A DNA stretch of 42,708 bases from Myxococcales bacterium (lineage in GTDB: Bacteria > Myxococcota_A > UBA9160 > SMWR01): positions 1 through 42,708 of the forward strand of contig JABSQW010000026.1 in NCBI GenBank assembly GCA_013215605.1, written 5' to 3'. The position numbers and the translations under genes were made by a program. This document shows, one piece after another, positions 10,401-21,467 of this stretch. Numbering within the stretch: position 1 is the first letter of the stretch; each line of letters opens with the position of its first letter. The notes below the pieces were generated by a model, which was not told the DNA's origin, ran no database searches, and was given only the letters and a program-made list of their open reading frames with translations.

Positions 10401-10527
10401 GCGCTGTTCGTTGATGTTCACCAAGACGCCGACAGTTTGGCGGATGTTCGTGTATCGTGCCGCGCTGCACCGCCACAACGACCTGGAGGTTCGCCCGAAC
10501 CTTCAAAATCGGGTCCCGGGGACGGAG

Positions 10528-12297
10528 ATGGACTGGCAGGGCTGGCTGACTCTCGCAGTGGTGCTCCTGGCATTGGTTGGGATGGTTCGCGAAGTCGCTG
10601 GGCCCGACCTGATCATGATGGCTGCGCTGTTCACGCTCGCCGCCTTCGGAATCCTCACCCCCGCGGAGACGTTTTCCGGTTTCGCAAACCCCTCTCTCGC
10701 AGCGGTGGGCGTCTTGTTCGTGGTCTCGGCGGCACTGCGCGACACGGGGGCGCTCGAGCTCACGGTGGGGCGCGTATTGGCTTCGGCACGCAGTGAGTGG
10801 ACGGGACTCGCGCGCATCTGCCCCCCGGTCGCCGCGTTCTCCGCGTTTCTCAACAACGCGCCGATCGTCGCGATGATGACGCCCGTGGTGATCGACTGGG
10901 CGCGGCGCCGCGGCCACTCGCCGAGCCGCTTCCTCATCCCACTGAGCTACTCGTCGATTCTCGGCAGCACGACCACCGTGATCGGCACGAGTACGACCCT
11001 CGTCATCGCGGGCCTCGTGATCGACGCCGGGATGCCGGAGATCGGATTCTTCGAACTCGCGAGCGTCGGCGTGCCGATCTCCATCGCCGGACTCGCGTAC
11101 CTGGTGTACGTCGCGCCGAAGCTCCTGCCCGACCATAAGCAGCTCGCAGACCACCTCGGCGCGCGCCGGCGCGAGTACACGGCGTCCATGATCGTCGAGC
11201 CCGAGTGTCCGCTGATCGGACAGACCATCGACGAGGCCGGGCTGCGCGCGCTGCCGGGTCTCTTCGTCGTCGAGATCGACCGCAGCAGTCACATCATCAC
11301 GCCGGTCGCGCCCGACGAGCTCATCGCCGCAGGAGACCGATTGGTGTTCGCCGGCGTGGTCTCGACGATCATCGAGCTGCAGCGCATCCGGGGGCTCGTT
11401 CCAGCGACGGAAACCGAGGTTCTGGCGCATCAGCCCGGCGACCACAACCTGATCGAGGCCGTGGTCTCACTGTCGTCGCCGCTCATCGGGCAGTCCATTC
11501 GCGGCGCCAACTTCCGAACGGTCTACGACGCTGCTGTGATTGCGGTGCACCGCAACGGCGAGCGCGTCCCCGGAAAGATCGGCGCGATCGAGCTCGAGGC
11601 TGGGGACACGCTGTTGATGCAGGCCGCGCCAGGTTTCCTGCGCGCGCACCGCAACAGCCCGGATTTCTACCTCGTGAGCGAAGTCGCCAGCGGTGTCACT
11701 CCGAGATACGAACGCGCCTGGATTGCGGGCGCGATCCTCGTCGCGATGGTCCTCGCAGCGAGCTTCGGCCTCTACCCCATCTCCATCGCCGCGTTCCTCG
11801 CGGCGGGCGCGCTCGTCGCGACCCGCTGCGTGAGTGGTCGCGAAGCACGCCGCAGCGTCCAGTGGTCGATCCTGATCGTGATCGGCGCGGGCTTCGGAAT
11901 CGCCGCCGCAATGGAGAAGAGCGGTGCCGCCAGGTTCGTCGCGGAGCTACTCACCGGAGCAGCGGGCGACTTCGGGCCGCTGGTCACCTTGGCGATGGTC
12001 TACGCCACGGCCCTCGTTCTCGCCGAGCTGCTCAACCACACGGCAGCGGTCACGATCATGTTCCCGATCGCCGTCGCAACGGCGGCCCAGGTCGGAGCGG
12101 CCCCACGGCCCTTCGTGATGGCGGTGGCCCTCGCCACGTGCTGCGCTTTCGCGTCGCCCGTAAGCTACCAGACCCACCTGATCGTCTACGGGCCCGGGGG
12201 CTACCGGTTCGGAGACTTCGTGAGGGTCGGACTGCCGCTCGACGTCCTGACTGCGGTGATCTCGCTACTGATCATTCCGATCGTCTGGCCCTTCTGA
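10528..12297 (+). CDS. SLC13/ArsB-type anion permease with paired TrkA-C domains
   Basis: Hydrophobic segments at both ends, SLNNAPIVAMMTPVV-type loop (AFLNNAPIVAMMTPVVIDWA), central hydrophilic domains with CPLIGQTIDEAGLR and SPLIGQSIRGANFR (TrkA-C-like). Confidence 0.9.
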   Translation: MDWQGWLTLAVVLLALVGMVREVAGPDLIMMAALFTLAAFGILTPAETFSGFANPSLAAVGVLFVVSAALRDTGALELTVGRVLASARSEWTGLARICPPVAAFSAFLNNAPIVAMMTPVVIDWARRRGHSPSRFLIPLSYSSILGSTTTVIGTSTTLVIAGLVIDAGMPEIGFFELASVGVPISIAGLAYLVYVAPKLLPDHKQLADHLGARRREYTASMIVEPECPLIGQTIDEAGLRALPGLFVVEIDRSSHIITPVAPDELIAAGDRLVFAGVVSTIIELQRIRGLVPATETEVLAHQPGDHNLIEAVVSLSSPLIGQSIRGANFRTVYDAAVIAVHRNGERVPGKIGAIELEAGDTLLMQAAPGFLRAHRNSPDFYLVSEVASGVTPRYERAWIAGAILVAMVLAASFGLYPISIAAFLAAGALVATRCVSGREARRSVQWSILIVIGAGFGIAAAMEKSGAARFVAELLTGAAGDFGPLVTLAMVYATALVLAELLNHTAAVTIMFPIAVATAAQVGAAPRPFVMAVALATCCAFASPVSYQTHLIVYGPGGYRFGDFVRVGLPLDVLTAVISLLIIPIVWPF

Positions 12298-12776
12298 CCC
12301 TGCGCGCGTCGAGTCGCCCGAATTCGCTTCGTGGCGTTCACCCCTCGGTCGGAACTCACCGCTGTGAAACGGTTTTACGTCTTCTGCGGGATGACCCGGA
12401 TCACGTAGAACGGCGACAAAGCGCCGATCAGAACCCATGGGGGATGAAAAAAAATACGATTCGTGGTTAAAATACACCAATAGGAAATTTATTGGCCAAA
12501 ACCCGTGAAAAATGCTGGAAATTTCAGGCTGGAGACTCCACTATTCTGGATCGTTTGGTGCCCCCCAAGCATCCACCCGTTAGCCGCCCGCACCGGGAAT
12601 CCTCTGCCCGCACCCATGCGTCACGCGGGTATCCGGAAAGTTCACTTCGCACTCGGACCCATAGAGGCCGAGATCCATACGGGACGAGAGCGTCGCCATA
12701 GACGGCTGAAACCGATTTTCCTCCGCGGTATCCGACTTTGAGGGCGGTAGCGCAACGGCGAGTCGAAGGTAGGGAC

Positions 12777-14180
12777 GTGAAACTCGAAGACAAGCAGAAG
12801 AAGACTGCGTCTGCAGGCAAGACTGCAGGTGCGACTGGGTCCACCGCCACCCGACCGGCTCCGGGCGCTGCCCGCGCCGTAGCGGCGGAAGAACTCGATC
12901 CCGGCCGCGAGCGGCGTCCGCTCGAATCGTATTTCCAGGAGATCGGGGGAACCCGAACCCTCAAGCGAGAGGAAGAGGTCATTCTCGCGAAAGAGCTCGA
13001 AGCCGCGACGGCGGAGCTCCGCGAAGCTCTCTATGCGATCCCCTGCTGTGCGCGGCACGTCATCGCGCGATGGGACGCGCTGCGCGCACTGTCTCACACG
13101 GGCGCGAAGCTTTCCGAATCGGTGGGTGACGAAGAGACCGGCGAGATCGCCGCTCGTGTCGAGCGCGCAGTGAAGCGCCTGCGGACGCTGCTCACACAGC
13201 GCGACAAGGCCATCGAGGCCGGCGACGTAAAGGCCGTCGAGCGCATCGATGCCAGGGTCTCTCGCGAGATGAAGAGCGCGCACCTGTCGCTCGCCGTTCT
13301 CGCCGAGCTGCGTCAGAAGGTCTTGAATCTCGCCCGCGAGGCCAAGAGGGCGCGGCGGGGTACGCGTAAATTCAAGAGGGTCGAAGCCGAGGCGAACCTG
13401 TCGCGAGCGCGTCTCCTGGAGCTGGTCGAATGGGTGGAGAAAGCCCAGGACCGGATGACCACGGAGAAGAACCGCTTCATCGAGCACAACCTGAAGCTCG
13501 TGGTGGCCATCGCCAAGGACTACCGGAATCTCGGGCTTTCCTTCCCGGATCTGATCCAGGAGGGCAACCTCGGACTCATCCGCGCGGTGGAGAAGTTCGA
13601 CCACCGCCGGGGCTTCAAGTTCTCGACCTACGCGGTCTGGTGGATCCGCCAGGCTCTCGTTCGGGCGATCCAGAACCACTCGCGGACGATCCGGCTGCCG
13701 TCACACGTGCACGACCGCCTGCAGCGCAGCCAGCGCGTGCGGGCGGAGCTCACCGGGAAGCTCGGCCGCGAGCCCTCCCCCGCGGAGCTCGCGCCGGCGC
13801 TGGGTGCTGAGGTCAACCAGCTCGAAGCGCTCGATCTGCTTTCCCGCGAGGCGATCTCCCTCGAATCGTCCGTGGCGGGAACGGAGAAGCGCCTCGAAGA
13901 CTTCGTGTCGGATCCAACTTCGACCTCGCCCGACGGTGGACTCGACGGCGAGCGGATGCGCTCGGGAGTCGGCTACCTGATCGGCGTCCTGACCGCGCGA
14001 GAGCAACTCATCCTTCGCCTGCGCTACGGCCTGGGCGGCGAGGAGGAGCACACCCTCGAGCAGATCGGCCAGCAGCTCGGCCTGTCGCGTGAACGCGTGC
14101 GACAGCTCGAAGCGCGAGCGCTGAAGAAGCTCCGCGAGACGACTCCGGCGCAGAACCTGCACCCGATCCTCGAGCCGTAG
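12777..14180 (+). CDS. RNA polymerase sigma-70 family factor (RpoD-like, GTG start)
   Basis: Region 1.2 [24 protein letters not shown], region 2 [38 protein letters not shown], region 4 [40 protein letters not shown] precedes the GTG. Confidence 0.93.
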   Translation: MKLEDKQKKTASAGKTAGATGSTATRPAPGAARAVAAEELDPGRERRPLESYFQEIGGTRTLKREEEVILAKELEAATAELREALYAIPCCARHVIARWDALRALSHTGAKLSESVGDEETGEIAARVERAVKRLRTLLTQRDKAIEAGDVKAVERIDARVSREMKSAHLSLAVLAELRQKVLNLAREAKRARRGTRKFKRVEAEANLSRARLLELVEWVEKAQDRMTTEKNRFIEHNLKLVVAIAKDYRNLGLSFPDLIQEGNLGLIRAVEKFDHRRGFKFSTYAVWWIRQALVRAIQNHSRTIRLPSHVHDRLQRSQRVRAELTGKLGREPSPAELAPALGAEVNQLEALDLLSREAISLESSVAGTEKRLEDFVSDPTSTSPDGGLDGERMRSGVGYLIGVLTAREQLILRLRYGLGGEEEHTLEQIGQQLGLSRERVRQLEARALKKLRETTPAQNLHPILEP

Positions 14181-14271
14181 TCAGCGGGGAGCCGATCCAG
14201 GCGGAGTCTGGCTCGACCCGGCTTCGCTTGCCGGCGGCGCGTTGGCCTTCGCGGTGCGGTCCCGGTGCGGT

Positions 14272-15063
14272 TCAGATTTGGCCCGTCGCGGTGAGCCAGA
14301 TCAGGAAGAGGGAGCCCAGGCCCCACGTGTAGTACGCGTAGCGGTGAAGGGCGCGGTTCTCGAGCATCCGGACGAACAGCCAGATGGCGCCGACCCCCGA
14401 TACGCCCGCGGCGACGCCACCGATCGCGTAGGAGAGGCCGGAGTCGGCGGAGACCAAGGCGAGGTCCGGCGCCGCGCGCAAGGCGGCGCCCGTGATCGCG
14501 ATGACACTCATCAGGAACGAGAACTCTGCCGCCTGGACGGGTCGAACGCCGAGGGCCAGGGCCATCGCCACCGTGGAGCCGCTTCGGGAGATGCCCGGCA
14601 GGAGCGCAAAGGCCTGCGCGCAACCGATCAGCAGGGCAGCCCGGAAGCTCGGCTCCCCCCCGGTCGCTCTGGGCGAGGTCGCGCGCGTGGTCCAGAGGAT
14701 CAGGCCGGTGATGATCAGGCAGAAGCCGGCCATGGACGGCGAGTCGAATTGGGCTTCGACGAAATCGCCGGCCAGCAACACCACCACGACCACGGGTAAC
14801 GTGGCCACGACCAGCTTGGCGAGATACCGCACCGCGTCGGGCTCGCGACGCAGGACACCCGTGGTCAGCGACGCGATCCGAGCCCGGTAGAAGATCAACA
14901 CCGAGACCAAGGTCGCAACGTGAACGGTGATCTCGAAGATCACCCCGTCTTCCCGGATCCCGAGCAGCGTCTGGAGCATGACCAGGTGCCCGGAGCTCGA
15001 GACCGGTAGGAATTCAGTGAGGCCCTGGACAACCCCGAGAAGCAGGGCGTCGAGCTCGTTCAC
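14272..15063 (-). CDS. uppP: Undecaprenyl-diphosphatase
   Basis: [20 protein letters not shown] and [16 protein letters not shown] motifs of BacA/UppP. Confidence 0.96.
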   Translation of the reverse strand: MNELDALLLGVVQGLTEFLPVSSSGHLVMLQTLLGIREDGVIFEITVHVATLVSVLIFYRARIASLTTGVLRREPDAVRYLAKLVVATLPVVVVVLLAGDFVEAQFDSPSMAGFCLIITGLILWTTRATSPRATGGEPSFRAALLIGCAQAFALLPGISRSGSTVAMALALGVRPVQAAEFSFLMSVIAITGAALRAAPDLALVSADSGLSYAIGGVAAGVSGVGAIWLFVRMLENRALHRYAYYTWGLGSLFLIWLTATGQI

Positions 15064-15182
15064 GTTCGTTCGGCCTCCGCCGAGGATCCTACAGCTCTCT
15101 CGATTCCACGAGGGGGAGGTCCCGCCCGGCGGACTCTACCAAACCCCTGGCGATGTGATAGAAACCAGTCGCGCCGGCCGGA

Positions 15183-15288
15183 GGGGCTGGAGCCCCCCCA
15201 CGCGATCCATCGGCCGTGCCAGCGCGAAGCGCGTGCAGCGGGCCGATGGCGAGCGCAGTCGGGTCGAACCGGGCCGATCCCGGATCGG
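15183..15288. repeat. Cluster of three inverted repeats upstream of the ThrH-like gene
   Basis: GGGGCT-GG-AGCCCC (15183-15196); CCATCGGCC...GGCCGATGG (15207-15215/15241-15249) with inner GCGC-GAA-GCGC; CCGATC-CCG-GATCGG (15274-15288). Confidence 0.7.
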
Positions 15289-15316
15289 GAACGCGACGAC
15301 CCGCACCGGAGATCCC

Positions 15317-15925
15317 GTGAAGATTGCGTGCCTCGACCTCGAGGGTGTCCTGGTCCCGGAGATCTGGATCAACGTCGCCGAACGTACCGGCATCGACGAA
15401 CTCCGGATGACCACGCGAGACGAGCCGGACTACGACGTCTTGATGAAGCGCCGGCTCGAGATCCTCGCGGAACACGAACTCGGCCTGCCCGACATCCAGG
15501 AGGTGATCGGCGGCCTCTCCCCACTGCCGGGCGCCGCAGATCTCGTCGCTTGGCTGCGCGAGCGATATCAGGTGATCATCCTATCCGACACCTTCTACCA
15601 GTTCGCAGCGCCCCTCATGAGGCAACTCGGGTTTCCGACGCTGTTCTGCCACCGCCTCGAGGTGGACGAGAAGGGCCGGGTGGTCGATTACCACCTGCGT
15701 ATCGACGATCAGAAACGCATGACGATCGAGGCACTGCGCGGGCTGAACTTTCGCACGATCGCCGTGGGGGATTCGTACAACGACACGAGCATGCTGGGCG
15801 CGGCGGACGCGGGAATCCTGTTTTGCCCACCGGACAACGTGATCGCGGAGTTTCCGCAGTTTCCGATCACGCGCACCTACGACGAGCTCCGCGAGGCGTT
15901 CCTCGCGGCGAATGAAGGGGAGTGA
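15317..15925 (+). CDS. thrH: Bifunctional phosphoserine phosphatase/homoserine phosphotransferase-like HAD protein
   Basis: [50 protein letters not shown]..., [19 protein letters not shown]. Confidence 0.9.
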   Translation: MKIACLDLEGVLVPEIWINVAERTGIDELRMTTRDEPDYDVLMKRRLEILAEHELGLPDIQEVIGGLSPLPGAADLVAWLRERYQVIILSDTFYQFAAPLMRQLGFPTLFCHRLEVDEKGRVVDYHLRIDDQKRMTIEALRGLNFRTIAVGDSYNDTSMLGAADAGILFCPPDNVIAEFPQFPITRTYDELREAFLAANEGE

Positions 15926-15988
15926 AGAGGAAGACCCTGACACGGGCGGCGTACGCGCCCTGATTCAAGGGCTTGCAGTGCGAGCCCG

Positions 15989-16816
15989 CTAGGCGCTGAC
16001 TCGCGCGTCCCGAACCTCGTCGACCTTGAACATGCGATGACCCGCGGGCTGGTAGGTAAGCACCACGGCCCGCCGCGGCAGGTTCGACGTGTTGGGCTCG
16101 GAACCGTGCACGGTGTGCGGACTGAAGAAGGCGAGGCTCCCGGCGGGCATGGCCAGCGGCACTTGAGCGTCGAGGTCGAAGTGAGCCGGATCCGTGAACA
16201 GCGGACCCAGCTCGCCCTGGCCCTCGAGGCCGGGCAGTGAGCCGCGTGTGTGACTCGCGCGAATCACGCGGAAACAGCCGTTGCGTTCGCTCGCGTCGTC
16301 GAGGGCGACCATCACGTTCGGCAACCGATCGACGTGATCGCAGAAGTGATTCCAGTAGGGCGAATCCTGGTGCCAACGGAATCCCGAGCCCTCCAGCGGT
16401 CGCTTCAAGTTGATCTTGTCGGTGAACAGCGCGACGCGTTCGCAACCGACGAGTCCGCACATCGGCTCGACGATGCGGAGATCGTCGATCAGCCGGTCGA
16501 AGCAGGCGTCGAGATGGTGGAACGGCTCGACCACCCGGATCGTCTTCGAATCGAACCGGTGCTCGAACTGCACGGTGCTGCCGGCGGCTTCGGCATAGCG
16601 ATTGCCATCGATGCGGTAGGTGTCGTCGCATACGTGAGCGGCCTCGCTGGCGTGCGCGCCAACGCGCTCTGCCGCCCGCCGCAGGGTTTCGACTTCGTCG
16701 GGCGCGAACACCGATCGACGGATGAAGAAGCCGTCCTCCGCCCAGGCGCGGCGCTCCTCCGGCGTCAGTGGAGCCGGCTCGTGGCTGCGCTGGATCGACG
16801 TCCTCGCGTCCGGCAT
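15989..16816 (-). CDS. Phytanoyl-CoA dioxygenase (PhyH) family protein
   Basis: LTPEERRAWAEDGFFIRRSVFAPDE, FRWHQDSPYW...VMVALDDASERNGCFRVIRASHTRG, SPHTVHGSEPNTS (HxD...H). Confidence 0.9.
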   Translation of the reverse strand: MPDARTSIQRSHEPAPLTPEERRAWAEDGFFIRRSVFAPDEVETLRRAAERVGAHASEAAHVCDDTYRIDGNRYAEAAGSTVQFEHRFDSKTIRVVEPFHHLDACFDRLIDDLRIVEPMCGLVGCERVALFTDKINLKRPLEGSGFRWHQDSPYWNHFCDHVDRLPNVMVALDDASERNGCFRVIRASHTRGSLPGLEGQGELGPLFTDPAHFDLDAQVPLAMPAGSLAFFSPHTVHGSEPNTSNLPRRAVVLTYQPAGHRMFKVDEVRDARVSA

Positions 16817-17097
16817 TGACTGGCCCTCGAAATCACCCGGTGAAGTACGCAGCTTGCACCCCTTCCGCCCGGATGTCGCGGCTGGGGCCGGTTGATTCTC
16901 CGGTTCCGTCGGTCGTCGCGCAAGGCCCCGCCGTGCCTGCCTAGAAAGCGGTCCCGGCAGCTTGGAAGAGTCGGTTTTACGCAATTTTCACATTGGTTTC
17001 GGTGCGTGGGTGCGATGGGAATCCTAGGGTGGCGGCATCACCGAAGACGCGCGACCTGCAATCTCCCACACCGGGCGCGTCGACCACGGAGTTCAAA

Positions 17098-18015
<918 letters not shown>

Positions 18016-18040
18016 TTTGGCTGGGGTTCGGGCCGCGCTC

Positions 18041-18556
18041 CTAGTGGCCGGGGCCGTCGGAAGCGTCCGTGCCAGCGATCGATGGCACGTGGACCGCGAC
18101 CTCGGCCGCCTGCGCGTCGACCTCGATGCCACCTCCGAAGTGACGCAGGACTTCCGTGGCGATCGCCCGCGTGAGGCCAACACCGGTGAGCGCCGGGGCC
18201 TCCTCCCCGTACGCGGCCGGGTGCACCCGAAACGCCACGACCTGCCCGCGTGCTTCTGCGGAGATGTCGACCGGGCCTTCGTGTTCGTCGAGCGCCGCGA
18301 AGACCTGCGTGAGCAGGACGTGGTGAAGTGACTCGCCGTTGGCCGACACGTCGGGGAGCATGGCCGCCGACTTCAGGTCGACGCGCAGCCGCGACGCGCA
18401 ATCCTCCTCCAGGCTGGAGCGCAGCCGATCGAGAACTTCGATGGGCTCGAGGGGCTCGATGGCCGCCGTCGCCGGCGCAAGAAGTGGCCGGATCTGGGCG
18501 ATGAGGGAGCCGCTACGTGCGGCGACGCTCGAGATCGTACCCCCCGCGGCCACGAC
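18041..18556 (-). CDS. Orphan histidine-kinase-like ATPase domain protein (start uncertain)
   Basis: EVLDRLRSSLEEDCASRLRVDLKSAAMLPDVSANGESLHHVLLTQVFAALDEHEGPVDISAEARGQVVAFRVHP...GVGLTRAIATEVLRHFGGGIEV, resembling an HATPase_c fold with no recognisable H-box; overlap with the phosphatase suggests the long ORF start is too far upstream. Confidence 0.6.
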   Translation of the reverse strand, partial: VVAAGGTISSVAARSGSLIAQIRPLLAPATAAIEPLEPIEVLDRLRSSLEEDCASRLRVDLKSAAMLPDVSANGESLHHVLLTQVFAALDEHEGPVDISAEARGQVVAFRVHPAAYGEEAPALTGVGLTRAIATEVLRHFGGGIEVDAQAAEVAVHVPSIAGTDASDGPGH

Positions 18557-18689
18557 CCCGCTTTCGGCGGCTGAATTTATACTACGTTTCGTCCGCGCCG
18601 CTGTGGAAACGTCGCCGAAGGCGGCCTTTTGGGGCGGTCCTGGGAAGCGCTCAGTGGGAGGGGGGGCTGCCCGCCGACCTGGGGAGACT

Positions 18690-19538
18690 ATGCGTTCCGG
18701 TCTGCTGAATGGTCGCGAACACACGCTTGTCGGTGGCTTCACGGCCATCGCCGAGGGCCCCACGGCGGTTGCGCTCTCGATCGGAGGAGCGAAGAAACAG
18801 TACTCGCACAAGGATCCGAACGAAGACGCCGCAGCATTCGCTGACGGACCCGGTGGCACGCTCATCGCGGTGGCGGACGGACACGGTGGATATCAGGCCG
18901 CTGAGATCGCCATCAGCGAGCTGCTCCGCGTCGCCGCCCCGATGTGGACGGGATCGGGCTCCCTCAACCTGCGGCCGAACTGGCACAGCGAGGCGTGCGG
19001 AGTCCTCTTCGATCTCAACACCGCGATCCTCGAGGCTGCGTTGAAGGGGGCTCCGAACGGCGCGCGCACGACCTTGGCAATGATCCTGGTGCGTCCCGAC
19101 GACGGCCTGCTCGCCTACCTCTCGATCGGCGACAGCCACATCTTCCACGTCGGCGCCACGGAGGTGGTCGACCTCGCGTTCGAACGCCGAAAGCAGTCCT
19201 TCTATCTCGGCTCGCCGTCGGAAACGCAGCAGACGCTCGAAGAGCGCTGCGTAGCGGGCTGCGAAGACCTCGCCGAGACGCGCGCAATCGTCCTCGCGAC
19301 CGACGGCTTCACCGAGGTTGAAATCGGCGTCGATCACCCCGAAGCCGCGATCATCGATTCGTACCGGAGAGCCGCACAGGCGAAGCCCGATCTTCGCCCG
19401 CTCCACGCGGCGCGATCCGTGATGGACCTTGCCCTCGCGTCGCATCGTCAACACCGCTCGGGCGACAACATCGCGTGCGGCGTGCTCTGGATGCACGGGG
19501 GCAGCGTCGATCTGGCGCCCCAGGCCGCCGTCGACTGA
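18690..19538 (+). CDS. PP2C-family serine/threonine protein phosphatase
   Basis: NEDAAAFADGPGGTLIAVADGHGGYQAAEIA, LLAYLSIGDSHIFHV, VLATDGFTEVE, RSGDNIACGVL. Confidence 0.85.
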   Translation: MRSGLLNGREHTLVGGFTAIAEGPTAVALSIGGAKKQYSHKDPNEDAAAFADGPGGTLIAVADGHGGYQAAEIAISELLRVAAPMWTGSGSLNLRPNWHSEACGVLFDLNTAILEAALKGAPNGARTTLAMILVRPDDGLLAYLSIGDSHIFHVGATEVVDLAFERRKQSFYLGSPSETQQTLEERCVAGCEDLAETRAIVLATDGFTEVEIGVDHPEAAIIDSYRRAAQAKPDLRPLHAARSVMDLALASHRQHRSGDNIACGVLWMHGGSVDLAPQAAVD

Positions 19539-19548
19539 CGGCGGTGGC

Positions 19549-20484
19549 TCAGAAATTCGCGCCGAACTCGCTCTGATAGCGCGCCTTCACGACCGCGAGG
19601 TCGATCGCGAGGCTCTGGGGTCCCTCGACGCCCACCTGCAGTGAGCCGAGTAGGCTGCCAATCCGCCCCGCGGTCTCCCACGGGTGGTTTCGGACGCGTG
19701 CGTGGAGGAGACCCGCGCGGTAGGCATCGCCGCAGCCCGTGGGATCGACGACCTGGTCCGCGGCCACCGGAGGGATCTCGATCGTATCCCCGTCGACGCG
19801 GATCTCGGAGCCGTGGTCACCCTTCGTGATCACGACGGCGTCGCAGCGGCGTGCGATCTCGTCCTCACCGAGCCCTGTCTGCTCGAGCGTCTTCGACCAC
19901 TCGTAGTCGTTCACCACGTAGCCCGCACAGCCGTCGATCAACTCGATCAGCTCATCGCGGCTGAGGACCGGAAGTCCGTGGCTCGGATCGATCCAGGTCG
20001 GCACGCCGCGACGTTTGAGCTCTCGGGCGTGCTCGACCATCGCCTCCCTACCGTTCGACGAGACGATGGCCTGCTCGATCGGCTGGGAGACGTCCTGCAC
20101 ACGGGCCTCGTGCGCGCGCGCCATGGCACCCACGTAGAACGCCCAGATCTGGTTGTCGTCTAGGTCGGTGGTAACGAAGCCCTGGGCGGTGCGGAGGTCG
20201 TCGATGATGCGGATCCCATCGCGCGAGATGGCATTGCGCTCGAGCCACTCGGCGTAGGGTCCGAAGTCGCTGCCCGCCGTGGCGAGGATCAGGGCGTCGT
20301 CGCCGAGCAGCTTCAACACGTAGGCGATATTGCCCGCGACACCACCGAAATGCGTTACGAGGCTCTCGATGTTGAACGACACGTTCAGCATATGGAGCTT
20401 GTCGGGCAGGATGTGTTCCTTGAAGCGGTCGGGAAAATACATGATGTGATCGAGCGCAACGGAACCGGAAACCAGGATCGACAT
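19549..20484 (-). CDS. PfkB-family carbohydrate/adenosine kinase
   Basis: ILVSGSVALDHIMYFPDRFKEHI, THFGGVAGNIAYVLKLLG, DPTGCGDAYRAGLLHA. Confidence 0.93.
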   Translation of the reverse strand: MSILVSGSVALDHIMYFPDRFKEHILPDKLHMLNVSFNIESLVTHFGGVAGNIAYVLKLLGDDALILATAGSDFGPYAEWLERNAISRDGIRIIDDLRTAQGFVTTDLDDNQIWAFYVGAMARAHEARVQDVSQPIEQAIVSSNGREAMVEHARELKRRGVPTWIDPSHGLPVLSRDELIELIDGCAGYVVNDYEWSKTLEQTGLGEDEIARRCDAVVITKGDHGSEIRVDGDTIEIPPVAADQVVDPTGCGDAYRAGLLHARVRNHPWETAGRIGSLLGSLQVGVEGPQSLAIDLAVVKARYQSEFGANF

Positions 20485-20612
20485 GCAGAACCTCCGAGCG
20501 CGCAGTCTTGCGGTCCCCGCCAGACACGTCAATGCCCGGGGAGTGCCGCGTCGACGTCGAACGCCTCCGCGTCGCAGGTTCCGGGTGAGTTCGATGAGTT
20601 AGACTCCGCGCC

Positions 20613-21467
20613 ATGCGCATCAGCGAGCTCTTCGAACGGAATCAGCCGGTCTTCTCGTTCGAGTTCTTTCCGCCCAAGACCGACAAGGGCTTCAGGCTCC
20701 TCTACCGGACGATCGAAGAGCTCAAGCCTCTCGATCCCGGCTACGTCTCCGTCACCTGGGGTGCCGGCGGTTCCACGCGCCGCAAGACGGTCGACATCGT
20801 CATCCAGATCCAGAACGACATCGGCCTCACCGCGATGGCCCATCTCTCGTGCATCGGCTCGGGGCGCGACCAGCTGCGCGAGACCCTCGGCAAGCTCACC
20901 GAGGGCGGAATCGAGAACGTACTCGCGCTCGGCGGCGACCGACCCGAAGGCTACGAGCCGCCGCCCGACTCCTTTACCTACGCGAACGAGCTGGCTGCGT
21001 TCATCCGCGGTGACTTCGACTTCTCGGTAGGCGGCGCGTGCTACCCCGAGACCCATCCACTCGCGGAGAGCCCCGAAAAGGACCTCGCTCGGCTCGTCGA
21101 CAAGGTCAACGCCGGCGTCCACTTCCTCATCACGCAGCTGTTCTACGACAACGCCGACTTCTTCGCCTTCGAGGCGCGTGCGCGCGAAGCGGGCATCGAG
21201 GTCCCGATCGTTCCGGGCATCATGCCGATCATCAGCGCGGCCAACAATCGGCGCATCGCGAAGCTGTCGCAAGCCCGCATCCCCGAGGAGCTCGAGTCGC
21301 GACTGACAGAGGTGGAGCACGACGACGCTCTCACGATGGAGGTCGGCGTCGAGTGGGCCACGCTGCAATGTCGCGAACTCATCGAACGCGGCGTTTCCGG
21401 CATCCACTTCTACACGATGAACAAGAGCCCGGCGACGCGTCACGTGTTTCGGAACCTGCAGCAATGA
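20613..21467 (+). CDS. metF: Methylenetetrahydrofolate reductase
   Basis: FSFEFFPPKTDKG, SVTWGAGGSTRRKTVDI, NVLALGGDRPEG, HFLITQLFYDN, VPGIMPI. Confidence 0.96.
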   Translation: MRISELFERNQPVFSFEFFPPKTDKGFRLLYRTIEELKPLDPGYVSVTWGAGGSTRRKTVDIVIQIQNDIGLTAMAHLSCIGSGRDQLRETLGKLTEGGIENVLALGGDRPEGYEPPPDSFTYANELAAFIRGDFDFSVGGACYPETHPLAESPEKDLARLVDKVNAGVHFLITQLFYDNADFFAFEARAREAGIEVPIVPGIMPIISAANNRRIAKLSQARIPEELESRLTEVEHDDALTMEVGVEWATLQCRELIERGVSGIHFYTMNKSPATRHVFRNLQQ

